Source of the DNA: Eurosta solidaginis
Lineage: Eukaryota > Arthropoda > Insecta > Diptera > Tephritidae
NCBI RefSeq assembly: GCF_040869045.1
Contig: NW_027136907.1
Location: forward strand, 124,001 to 188,000
Direction of reading: 5' to 3'
Length of the DNA stretch: 64,000 nt
Below the pieces are notes generated by a model, which ran no database searches, was not told the DNA's origin, and was given only the letters and a program-made list of their open reading frames with translations. The first letter of the stretch is position 1. Every line of letters starts with the position of its first letter. This document shows, piece after piece, positions 1 through 13,363 of the stretch. Position numbers and translations under genes: made by a program.

Positions 1-3000
1 TGATGCAAACAACTGATGAGTTATCTACTTAAATTTGATGAACAAAACGACTTACGTATTTTAAACATGCTAACCTTTAGCCCGGTAAGCAAATTAAAAA
101 AAAAAAACGCAATATGTAGGCTACACGAGAACGGAGACGTCGAGTAACCAAAACAAATGCGTTAAACAAATTCGTACACGTTATTTATCAATTTAACTCT
201 AGAATTAAAGGATATACAACGAGAAATATCGTTTGACAACCTTTAAACAGTTTTAATAACTATCTCAAAAATTGTCGCTCTGATGCAAACAACTGATGAG
301 TTATCTACTTAAATTTGTTGAACAAAACGACTTACGTATTTTAAACATGCTAACCTTTAGCCCGGCAAGCAAATTAAAAAAAAAAAACGCAATATGTAGG
401 CTACACGAGAACGGAGACGTCGAGTAACCAAAACAAATGCGTTAAACAAATTCGTACACGTTATTTATCAATTTAACTCTAGAATTAAAGGATATACAAC
501 GAGAAACAACGTTTGACAACCTTTAAACAGTTTTAATAACTATCTCAAAAATTGTCGCTCTGATGCAAACAACTGATGAGTTATCTACTTAAATTTGTTG
601 AACAAAACGACTTACGTATTTTAAACATGCTAACCTTTAGCCCGGTAAGCAAATTAAAAAAAAAAAAACCCAATATGTAGGCTACACGAGAACGGAGACG
701 TAGAGTAACCAAAACAAATGCGTTAAACAAATTCGTACACGTTATTTATCAATTTAACTCTAGAATTAAAGGATATACAACGAGAAACAACGTTTGACAA
801 CCTTTAAACAGTTTTAATAACTATCTCAAAAATTGTCGCTCTGATGCAAACAACTGATGAGTTATCTACTCAAATTTGTTGAACAAAACGACTTACGTAT
901 TTTAAACATGCTAACCTTTAGCCCGGTAAGCAAATTAAAAAAAAAACGCAATATGTAGGCTACACGAGAACGGAGACGTCGAGTAACCAAAACAAATGCG
1001 TTAAACAAATTCGTACACGTTATTTATCAATTTAACTCCAGAATTAAAGGATATGCAACGAGAAACAACGTTTGACAACCTTTAAACAGTTTTAATAACT
1101 ATCTCAAAAATTATCGCTCTGATGCAAACAACTGATGAGTTATCTACTTAAATTTGTTGAACAAAACGACTTACGTATTTTAAACATGCTAACCTTTAGC
1201 CCGGTAAGCAAATTAAAAAAAAAACGCAATATGTAGGCTACACGAGAACGGAGACGTCGAGTAACCAAAACAAATGCGTTAAACAAATTCGTACACGTTA
1301 TTTATCAATTTAACTCTAGAATTAAAGGATATACAACGAGAAACAACGTTTGACAACCTTTAAACAGTTTTAATAACTATCTCAAAAATAATCGCTCTGA
1401 TGCAAACAACTGATGAGTTATCTACTTAAATTTGATGAACAAAACGACTGACGTATTTTAAACATGCTAACCTTTAGCCCGGTAAGCAAATTAAAAAAAA
1501 AAAACGCAATATGTAAGCTACACGAGAACGGAGACGTCGAGTAACCAAAACAAATGCGTTAAACAAATTCGTACACGTTATTTATCAATTTAACTCTAGA
1601 ATTAAAGGATATACAACGAGAAACAACGTTTGACAACCTTTAAACAGTTTTAATAACTATCTCAAAAATTGTCGCTCTGATGCAAACAAATGATGAGTTA
1701 TCTACTTAAATTTGATGAACAAAACGACTTACGTATTTTAAACATGCTAACCTTTAGCCCGGTAAGCAAATTAAAAAAAAAACGCAATATGTAGGCTACA
1801 CGAGAACGGAGACGTCGAGTAACCAAAACAAATGCGTTAAACAAATTCGTACACGTTATTTATCAATTTAACTCTAGAATTAAAGGATATACAACGAGAA
1901 ACAACGTTTGACAACCTTTAAACAGTTTTAATAACTATCTCAAAAATTGTCGCTCTGATGCAAACAACTGATGAGTTATCTACTAAAATTTGTTGAACAA
2001 AACGACTTACGTATTTTAAACATGCTAACCTTTAGCCCGGTAAGCAAATTAAAAAAAAAAACGCAATATGTAGGCTACACGAGAACGGAGACGTCGAGTA
2101 ACCAAAACATATGCGTTAAACAAATTCGTACACGTTATTTATCAATTTAACTCTAGAATTAAAGGATATACAACGAGAAACAACGTTTGACAACCTTTAA
2201 ACAGTTTTAATAACTATCTCAAAAATTGTCGCTCTGATGCAAACAACTGATGAGTTATCTACTTAAATTTGTTGAACAAAACGACTTACGTATTTTAAAC
2301 ATGCTAACCTTTAGCCCGGTAAGCAAATTAAAAAAAAACGCAATATGTAGGCTACACGAGAACGGAGACGTCGAGTAACCAAAACAAATGCGTTAAACAA
2401 ATTCGTACACGTTATTTATCAATTTAACTCTAGAATTAAAGGATATACAACGAGAAACAACGTTTGACAACCTTTAAACAGTTTTAATAACTATCTCAAA
2501 AATTATCGCTCTGATGCAAACAACTGATGAGTTATCTACTTAAATTTGATGAACAAAACGACTTACGTATTTTAAACATGCTAACCTTTAGCCCGGTAAG
2601 CAAATTAAAAAAAAAACGCAATATGTAGGCTACACGAGAACGGAGACGTCGAGTAACCAAAACAAATGCGTTAAACAAATTCGTACACGTTATTTATCAA
2701 TTTAACTCTAGAATTAAAGGATATACAACGAGAAACAACGTTTAACAAACTTTAAACAGTTTTAATAACTATCTCAAAAATTGTCGCTCTGGTGCAAACA
2801 ACTGCTGAGTTATCTACTCAAATTTGTTGAACAAAACGACTTACGTATTTTAAACATGCTAACCTTTAGCCCGGTAAGCAAATTAAAAAAAAAACGCAAT
2901 ATGTAGGCTACACGAGAACGGAGACGTCGAGTAACCAAAACAAATGCGTTAAACAAATTCGTACACGTTATTTATCAATTTAACTCTAGAATTAAGGATA

Positions 3001-6000
3001 TACAACGAGAAACAACGTTTGACAACCTTTAAACAGTTTTAATAACTATCTCAAAAATTGTCGCTCTGATGCAAACAACTGATGAGTTATCTACTTAAAT
3101 TTGATGAACAAAACGACTTACGTATTTTAAACATGCTAGCCTTTAGCCCGGTAAGCAAATTAAAAAAAAAAACGCAATATGTAGGCTACACGAGAACGGA
3201 GACGTCGAGTAACCAAAACAAATGCGTTAAACAAATTCGTACACGTTATTTATCAATTTAACTCTAGAATTAAAGGATATACAACGAGAAACAACGTTTG
3301 ACAACCTTTAAACAGTTTTAATAACTATCTCAAAAATTATCGCTCTGATGCAAACAACTGATGAGTTATCTACTTAAATTTGTTGAACAAAACGACTTAC
3401 GTATTTTAAGCATGCTAACTTTTAGCCCGGTAAGCAAATTAAAAAAAAAACGCAATATGTAGGCTAACGAGAACGGAGACGTCGAGAAACCAAAACAAAT
3501 GCGTTAAACAAATTCGTACACGTTATTTATCAATTTAACTCTAGAATTAAAGGATATACAACGAGAAACAACGTTTGACAACCTTTAAACAGTTTTAATA
3601 ACTATCTCAAAAATTGTCGCTCTGATGCAAACAACTGATGAGTTATCTACTTAAATTTGTTGAACAAAACGATTTACGTATTTTAAACATGCTAACCTTT
3701 AGCCCGGTAAGCAAATTAAAAAAAAACGCAATATGTAGCTACACGAGAACGGAGACGTCGAGTAACCAAAACAAATGCGTTAAACAAATTCGTACACGTT
3801 ATTTATCAATTTAACTCTAGAATTAAAGGATATACAACGAGAAATAACGTTTGACAACCTTTAAACAGTTTTAATAACTATCTCAAAAATTGTCGCTCTG
3901 ATGCAAACAACTGATGAGTTATCTACTTAAATTTGTTGAACAAAACGACTTACGTATTTTAAACATGCTAACCTTTAGCCCGGTAAGCAAATTAAAAAAA
4001 AAACGCAATATGTAGGCTACACGAGAACGGAGACGTCGAGTAACCAAAACAAATGCGTTAAACAAATTCGTACACGTTATTTATCAATTTAACTCTAGAA
4101 TTAAAGGATATACAACGAGAAACAACGTCTGACAACCTTTAAACAGTTTTAATAACTATCTCAAAAATTATCGCTCTGATGCAAACAACTGATGAGTTAT
4201 CTACTTAAATTTGATGAACAAAACGACTTACGTATTTTAAACATGCTAACCTTTAGCCCGGTAAGCAAATTAAAAAAAAAAAAACGCAATATGTAGGCTA
4301 CACGAGAACGGAGACGTCGAGTAACCAAAACAAATGCGTTAAACAAATTCGTACACGTTATTTATCAATTTAACTCTAGAATTAAAGGATATACAACGAG
4401 AAACAACGTTTGACAACCTTTAAACAGTTTTAATAACTATCTCAAAAATTGTCGCTCTGATGCAAACAACTTCTGAGTTATCTACTCAAATTTGTTGAAC
4501 AAAACGACTTACGTATTTTAAACATGCTAACCTTTAGCCCGGTAAGCAAATTAAAAAAAAAACGCAATATGTAGGCTACACGAGAACGGAGACGTCGAGT
4601 AACCAAAACAAATGCGTTAAACAAATTCGTACACGTTATTTATCAATTTAACTCTAGAATTAAAGGATATACTACGAGAAACAACGTTTGACAACCTTTA
4701 AACAGTTTTAATAACTATCTCAAAAATTGTCGCTCTGATGCAAACAACTGATGAGTTATCTACTTAAATTTGTTGAACAAAACGACTTACGTATTTTAAA
4801 CATGCTAACCTTTAGCCCGGTAAGCAAATTAAAAAAAAACGCAATATGTAGGCTACACGAGAACGGAGACGTCGAGTAACCAAAACAAATGCGTTAAACA
4901 AATTCGTACACGTTATTTATCAATTTAACTCTAGAATTAAAGGATATACAACGAGAAACAACGTTTGACAACCTTTAAACAGTTTTAATAACTATCTCAA
5001 AAATTATCGCTCTGATGCAAACAACTGATGAGTTATCTACTTAAATTTGATGAACAAAACGACTTACGTATTTTAAACATGCTAACCTTTAGCCCGGTAA
5101 GCAAATTAAAAAAAAAACGCAATATGTAGGCTACACGAGAACGTAGACGTCGAGTAACCAAAACAAATGCGTTAAACAAATTCGTACACGTTACTTATCA
5201 ATTTAACTCTAGAATTAAAGGATATACAACGAGAAACAACGTTTGACAACCTTTAAACAGTTTTAATAACTATCTCAAAAATTATCGCTCTGATGCAAAC
5301 AACTGATGAGTTATCTACTTAAATTTGATGAACAAAACGACTTACGTATTTTAAACATGCTAACCTTTAGCCCGGTAAGCAAATTAAAAAAAAACGCAAT
5401 ATGTAGGCTACACGAGAACGGAGACGTCGAGTAACCAAAACAAATGCGTTAAACAAATTCGTACACGTTATTTATCAATTTAACTCTAGAATTAAAGGAT
5501 ATACAACGAGAAACAACGTTTGACAACCTTTAAACAGTTTTAATAACTATCTCAAAAATTATCGCTCTGATGCAAACAACTGATGAGTTATCTACTTAAA
5601 TTTGATGAACAAAACGACTTACGTATTTTAAACATGCTAACCTTTAGCCCGGTAAGCAAATTAAAAAAAAAACGCAATATGTAGGCTACACGAGAACGGA
5701 GACGTCGAGTAACCAAAAAAAATGCGTTAAACAAATTCGTACACGTTATTTATCAATTTAACTCTAGAATTAAAGGATATATAACGAGAAACAACGTTCG
5801 ACAACCTTTAAACAGTTTTAATAACTATCTCAAAAATTGTCGCTCTTATGCAAACAACTGATGAGTTATCTACTTAAATTTGTTGAACAAAACGACTTAC
5901 GTATTTTAAGCATGCTAACCTTTAGCCCGGTAAGCAAATTAAAAAAAAAAAACGCAATATGTAGGCTACACGAGAACGGAGACGTCGAGTAACCAAAACA

Positions 6001-9000
6001 AATGCGTTAAACAAATTCGTACACGTTATTTATCAATTTAACTCTAGAATTAAAGGATATACTACGAGAAACAACGTTTGACAACCTTTAAACAGTTTTA
6101 ATAACTATCTCAAAAATTGTCGCTCTGATGCAAACAAGTGATGAGTTATCTACTTAAATTTGTTGAACAAAACGACTTACGTATTTTAAACATGCTAACC
6201 TTTAGCCCGGTAAGCAAATTAAAAAAAAACGCAATATGTAGGCTACACGAGAACGGAGACGTCGAGTAACCAAAACAAATGCGTTAAACAAATTCGTACA
6301 CGTTATTTATCAATTTAACTCTAGAATTAAAGGATATACAACGAGAAACAACGTTTGACAACCTTTAAACAGTTTTAATAACTATCTCAAAAATTATCGC
6401 TCTGATGCAAACAACTGATGAGTTATCTACTTAAATTTGATGAACAAAACGACTTACGTATTTTAAACATGCTAACCTTTAGCCCGGTAAGCAAATTAAA
6501 AAAAAAACGCAATATGTAGGCTACACGAGAACGGAGACGTCGAGTAACCAAAACAAATGCGTTAAACAAATTCGTACACGTTATTTATCAATTTAACTCT
6601 AGAATTAAAGGATATACAACGAGAAACAACGTTTGACAACCTTTAAACAGTTTTAATAACTATCTCAAAAATTGTCGCTCTGATGCAAACAACTGCTGAG
6701 TTATCTACTCAAATTTGTTGAACAAAACGACTTACGTATTTTAAACATGCTAACCTTTAGCCCAGTAAGCAAATTAAAAAAAAAAAAGCAATACGTAGGC
6801 TACACGAGAACGGAGACGTTGAGTAACCAAAACAAATGCGATAACCAAATTCGTACACGTTATTTATCAATTTAACTCTAGAATTAAAGGATATACAACG
6901 AGAAACAACGTTTGACCACCTTTAAACAGTTTTAATAACTATCTCAAAAATTGTCGCTCTGATGCAAACAACTGATGAGTTATCTACTTAAATTTGATGA
7001 ACAAAACGACTTACGTATTTTAAACATGCTAACCTTTAGCCCGGTAAGCAAATTAAAAAAAAAAACGCAATATGTAGGCAACACGAGAACGGAGACGTCG
7101 AGTAACCAAAACAAATGCGTTAAACAAATTCGTACACGTTATTTATCAATTTAACTCTAGAATTAAAGGATATACAACGAGAAACAACGTTTGACAACCT
7201 TTAAACAGTTTTAATAACTATCTCAAAAATTATCGCTCTGATGCAAACAACTGATGAGTTATCTACTTAAATTTGTTGAACAAAACGACTTACGTATTTT
7301 AAGCATGCTAACCTTTAGCCCGGTAAGCAAATTAAAAAAAAAAACGCAATATGTAGGCTACACGAGAACGGAGACGTCGAGTAACCAAAACAAATGCGTT
7401 AAACAAATTCGTACACGTTATTTATCAATTTAACTCTAGAATTAAAGGATATACAACGAGAAACAACGTTTGACAACCTTTAAACAGTTTTAATAACTAT
7501 CTCAAAAATTGTCGCTCTGATGCAAACAACTGATGAGTTATCTACTCAAATTTGTTGAACAAAACGACTTACATATTTTAAACATGCTAAACTTTAGCCC
7601 GGTAAGCAAATTAAAAAAAAAAACGCAATATGTAGGCTACACGAGAACGGAGACGTCGAGTAACCAAAACAAATGCGTTAAACAAATTCGTACACGTTAC
7701 TTATCAATTTAACTCTAGAATTAAAGGATATACAACGAGAAACAACGTTTGACAACCTTTAAACAGTTTTAATAACTATCTCAAAAATTATCGCTCTGAT
7801 GCAAACAACTGATGAGTTATCTACTTAAATTTGATGAACAAAACGACATACGTATTTTAAACATGCTAACCTTTAGCCCGGTAAGCAAATTAAAAAAAAA
7901 AAAAACGCAATATGTAGGCTACACGAGAACAGAGACGTCGAGTAACCAAAACAAATGCGTTAAACAAATTCGTACACGTTATTTATCAATTTAACTCTAG
8001 AATTAAAGGATATACAACGAGAAACAACGTTTGACAACCTTTAAACAGTTTTAATAACTATCTCAAAAATTGTCGCTCTGATGCAAACAACTGATGAGTT
8101 ATCTACTTAAATTTGATGAACAAAACGACTTACGTATTTTAAACATGCTAACCTTTAGCCCGGTAAGCAAATTAAAAAAAAAAACGCAATATGTAGGATA
8201 CACGAGAACGGAGACGTCGAGTAACCAAAACAAATGCGTTAAACAAATTCGTACACGTTATTTATCAATTTAACTCTAGAATTAAAGGATATGCAACGAG
8301 AAACAACGTTTGAAAACCTTTAAATAGTTTTAATAACTATCTCAAAAATTGTCGCTCTGATGCAAACAACTGATGAGTTATCTACTTAAATTTGATGAAC
8401 AAAACGACTTACGTATTTTAAACATGCTAACCTTTAGCCCGGTAAGCAAATTAAAAAAAAAAAACGCAATATGTAGGCTACACGAGAACGGAGACGTCGA
8501 GTAACCAAAACAAATGCGTTAAACAAATTCGTACACGTTATTTATCAATTTAACTCTAGAATTAAAGGATATACAACGAGAAACAACGTTTGACAACCTT
8601 TAAACAGTTTTAATAACTATCTCAAAAATTGTCGCTCTGATGCAAACAACTGATGAGTTATCTACTTAAATTTGATGAACAAAACGACTTACGTATTTTA
8701 AACATGCTAACCTTTAGCCCAGTAAGCAAATTAAAAAAAAAACGCAATATGTAGGCTACACGAGAACGGAGACGTCGAGTAACCAAAACAAATGCGTTAA
8801 ACAAATTCGTACACGTTATTTATCAATTTAACTCTAGAATTAAAGGATATACAACGAGAAACAACGTTTGACAACCTTTAAACAGTTTTAATAACTATCT
8901 CAAAAATTGTCGCTCTGATGCAAACAACTGCTGAGTTATCTACTCAAATTTGTTGAACAAAACGACTTACGTATTTTAAACATGCTAACCTTTAGCCCGG

Positions 9001-9193
9001 TAAGCAAATTAAAAAAAAAACGCAATATCTAGGCTACACGAGAACGGAGACGTCGAGTAACCAAAACAAATGCGTTAAACAAATTCGTACACGTTATTTA
9101 TCAATTTAACTCTAGAATTAAAGGATATACAACGAGAAACAACGTTTGACAACCTTTAAACAGTTTTAATAACTATCTCAAAAATTGTCGCTC
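1..9193 (+). repeat. Array zone 1: monomers 1-33, weak higher-order structure
   Basis: Monomer starts: 1, 281, 561, 842, 1120, 1398, 1678, 1956, 2235, 2512, 2790, 3067, 3346, 3623, 3899, 4177, 4458, 4736, 5013, 5291, 5568, 5846, 6126, 6403, 6681, 6960, 7239, 7518, 7797, 8079, 8358, 8638, 8916. Units carry many private changes, and I see no long block repeated exactly. The only hints are a five-unit echo (TACTACG in monomers 17 and 22, each followed by a 9-A unit) and scattered AAGCATGC variants in 13, 22 and 27. Monomer 29 has the longest A run (14), and monomer 3 ends its run in CCC instead of CGC. Confidence 0.85.
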
Positions 9194-10582
9194 TGATGCA
9201 AACAACTGATGAGTTATCTACTTAAATTTGATGAACAAAACGACTTACGTATTTTAAACATGTTAACCTTTAGCCGGGTAAGCAAATTAAAAAAAAAAGC
9301 AATATGTAGGCTACACGAGAACGGAGACGTCGAGTAACCAAAACAAATGCGTTAAACAAATTCGTACACGTTATTTATCAATTTAACTCTAGAATTAAAG
9401 GATATACAACGAGAAGCAACGTTTGACAACCTTTAAACAGTTTTAATAACTATCTCAAAAATTGTCGCTCTGATGCAAACAACTGCTAAGTTATCTACTC
9501 AAATTTGTTGAACAAAACGACTTACGTATTTTAAACATGCTAACCTTTAGCCCGGTAAGCAAATTAAAAAAAAAACGCAATATGTAGGCTACACGAGAAC
9601 GGAGACGTCGAGTAACCAAAACAAATGCGTTAAACAAATTCGTACACGTTATTTATCAATTTAACTCTAGAATTAAAGGATATACAACGAGAAACAACGT
9701 TTGACAACCTTTAAACAGTTTTAATAACTATCTCAAAAATTGTCGCTCTGATGCAAACAACTGCTGAGTTATCTACTCAAATTTGTTGAACAAAACGACT
9801 TACGTGTTTTAAACATGCTAACCTTTAGCCCGGTAAGCAAATTTAAAAAAAGACGCAATATGTAGGCTACACGAGAACGGAGACGTCGAGTAACCAAAAC
9901 AAATGCGTTAAACAAATTCGTACACGTTATTTATCAATTTAACTCTAGAATTAAAGGATATACAACGAGAAACAACGTTTGACAACCTTTAAACAGTTTT
10001 AATAACTATCTCAAAAATTATCGCTCTGATGCAAACAACTGATGAGTTATCTACTTAAATTTGATGAACAAAACGACTTACGTATTTTAAACATGCTAAC
10101 CTTTAGCCCGGTAAGCAAATTAAAAAAAAAACGCAATATGTAGGCTACACGATAACGGAGACGTCGAGTAACCAAAACAAATGCGTTAAACAAATTCGTA
10201 CACGTTATTTATCAATTTAACTCTAGAATTAAAGGATATACAACGAGAAACAACGTTTGACAACCTTTAAACAGTTTTAATAACTATCTCAAAAATTGTC
10301 GCTCTGATGCAAACAACTGATGAGTTATCTACTTAAATTTGATGAACAAAACGACTTACGTATTTTAAACATGCTAACCTTTAGCCCGGTAAGCAAATTA
10401 AAAAAAAAACGCAATATGTAGGCTACACGAGAACAGAGACGTCGAGTAACCAAAACAAATGCGTTAAACAAATTCGTACACGTTATTTATCAATTTAACT
10501 CTAGAATTAAAGGATATACAACGAGAAACAACGTTTGACAACCTTTAAACAGTTTTAATAACTATCTCAAAAATTGTCGCTC
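9194..10582 (+). repeat. 5-monomer block, first copy (monomers 34-38)
   Basis: Starts: 9194, 9471, 9749, 10027, 10305. Diagnostic variants in order: monomer 34 has TGTTAACC, CCGGG and GAAGCAAC; 35 has GCTAAG with CTACTC; 36 has CGTGTTTT and an A run ending in GACGC; 37 has CGATAACGG; 38 has ACAGAGAC. The same series follows at once in monomers 39-43, so this is a five-unit tandem duplication of about 1.39 kb. Confidence 0.88.
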
Positions 10583-13363
10583 TGATGCAAACAACTGATG
10601 AGTTATCTACTTAAATTTGATGAACAAAACGACTTACGTATTTTAAACATGTTAACCTTTAGCCGGGTAAGCAAATTAAAAAAAAACGCAATATGTAGGC
10701 TACACGAGAACGGAGACGTCGAGTAACCAAAACAAATGCGTTAAACAAATTCGTACACGTTATTTATCAATTTAACTCTAGAATTAAAGGATATACAACG
10801 AGAAGCAACGTTTGACAACCTTTAAACAGTTTTAATAACTATCTCAAAAATTGTCGCTCTGATGCAAACAACTGCTAAGTTATCTACTCAAATTTGTTGA
10901 ACAAAACGACTTACGTATTTTAAACATGCTAACCTTTAGCCCGGTAAGCAAATTAAAAAAAAAACGCAATATGTAGGCTACACGAGAACGGAGACGTCGA
11001 GTAACCAAAACAAATGCGTTAAACAAATTCGTACACGTTATTTATCAATTTAACTCTAGAATTAAAGGATATACAACGAGAAACAACGTTTGACAACCTT
11101 TAAACAGTTTTAATAACTATCTCAAAAATTGTCGCTCTGATGCAAACAACTGCTGAGTTATCTACTCAAATTTGTTGAACAAAACGACTTACGTGTTTTA
11201 AACATGCTAACCTTTAGCCCGGTAAGCAAATTTAAAAAAAGACGCAATATGTAGGCTACACGAGAACGGAGACGTCGAGTAACCAAAACAAATGCGTTAA
11301 ACAAATTCGTACACGTTATTTATCAATTTAACTCTAGAATTAAAGGATATACAACGAGAAACAACGTTTGACAACCTTTAAACAGTTTTAATAACTATCT
11401 CAAAATTATCGCTCTGATGCAAACAACTGATGAGTTATCTACTTAAATTTGATGAACAAAACGACTTACGTATTTTAAACATGCTAACCTTTAGCCCGGT
11501 AAGCAATTTAAAAAAAAAACGCAATATGTAGGCTACACGATAACGGAGACGTCGTGAGTAACCAAAACAAATGCGTTAAACAAATTCGTACACGTTATTT
11601 ATCAATTTAACTCTAGAATTAAAGGATATACAACGAGAAACAACGTTTGACAACCTTTAAACAGTTTTAATAACTATCTCAAAAATTGTCGCTCTGATGC
11701 AAACAACTGATGAGTTATCTACTTAAATTTGATGAACAAAACGACTTACGTATTTTAAACATGCTAACCTTTAGCCCGGTAAGCAAATTAAAAAAAAAAA
11801 ACGCAATATGTAGGCTACACGAGAACAGAGACGTCGAGTAACCAAAACAAATGCGTTAAACAAATTCGTACACGTTATTTATCAATTTACTCTAGAATTA
11901 AAGGATATACAACGAGAAACAACGTTTGACAACCTTTAAACAGTTTTAATAACTATCTCAAAAATTGTCGCTCTGATGCAAACAACTGATGAGTTATCTA
12001 CTTAAATTTGATGAACAAAACGACTTACGTATTTTAAACATGCTAACCTTTAGCCCGGTAAGCAAATTAAAAAAAAAACGCAGTATGTAGGCTACACGAG
12101 AACGGAGACGTCGAGTAACCAAAACAAATGCGTTAAACAAATTCGTTCACGTTATTTATCAATTTAACTCTAGAATTAAAGGATATACAACGAGAAACAA
12201 CGTTTGACAACCTTTAAACAGTTTTAATAACTATCTCAAAAATTGTCGCTCTGATGCAAACAACTGATGAGTTATCTACTTAAATTTGATGAACAAAACG
12301 ACTTACGTATTTTAAACATGCTAACCTTTAGCCCGGTAAGCAAATTAAAAAAGAAAACGCAATATGTAGGCTACACGAGAACGGAGACGTCGAGTAACAA
12401 AACAAATGCGTTAAACAAATTCGTACACGTTATTTATCAATTTAACTCTAGAATTAAAGGACATACAACGAGAAACAACATTTGACAACCTTTAAACAGT
12501 TTTAATAACTATCTCAAAAATTGTCGCTCTGATGCAAACAACTGATGAGTTATCTACTTAAATTTGATGAACAAAACGACTTACGTATTTTAAACATGCT
12601 AACCTTTAGCCCGGTAAGCAAATTAAAAAAAAACGCAATATGTAGGCTACACGAGAACGGAGACGTCGAGTAACCAAAACAAATGCGTTAAACAAATTCG
12701 TACACGTTATTTATCAATTTAACTCTAGAATTAAAGGATATACAACGAGAAACAACGTTTGACAACCTTTAAACAGTTTTAGTAACTATCTCAAAAATTG
12801 TCGCTCTGATGCAAACAACTGATGAGTTATCTACTTAAATTTGATGAACGAAACGACTTACGTATTTTAAACATGCTAACCTTTAGCCCGGTAAGCAAAT
12901 TAAAAAAAAAAAACGCAATATGTAGGCTACACGAGAACGGAGACGTCGAGTAACCAAAACAACTGCGTTAAACAAATTCGTACACGTTATTTATCAATCT
13001 AACTCTAGAATTAAAGGATATACAACGAGAAACAACGTTTGACAACCTTTAAACAGTTTTAATAACTATCTCAAAAATTGTCGCTCTGATGCAAACAACT
13101 GATGAGTTATCTACTTAAATTTGATAAACAAAACGACTTACGTATTTTAAACATGCTAACCTTTAGCCCGGTAAGCAAATTAAAAAAAAACGCAATATGT
13201 AGGCTACACGAGAACGGAGACGTCGAGTAACCAAAACAAATGCGTTAAACAAATTCGTACACGTTATTTATCAATTTAACTCTAGAATTAAAGGATATAC
13301 AACGAGAAACAACGTTTGACAACCTTTAAACAGTTTTAATAACTATCTCAAAAATTGTCGCTC
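10583..13363 (+). repeat. 10-monomer block, first copy (monomers 39-48)
   Basis: Starts: 10583, 10860, 11138, 11415, 11695, 11974, 12252, 12530, 12807, 13087. Monomers 39-43 repeat the five-unit series of 34-38. Monomers 44-48 add ATTCGTTCACG (44), the G-interrupted A run with GGACATAC and ACATTTG (45), and GTTTTAGTAAC (46). Monomer 42 also has a private 2-base insertion in GTCGTGAG, and monomer 41 lacks one base pair of AA near its end. Confidence 0.87.

Noticed and set aside
7812..7994. 60-codon open frame on the + strand (also 12267-12485 and 29510-29695)
   Set aside because: The frame starts at the same ATG in every unit and stays open only when the A run has 8, 11 or 14 bases (or an interrupted run of 11). 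With ten A it meets a stop just after ATATG. Most units are closed, there is no conserved reading frame, and the variants do not respect codons.
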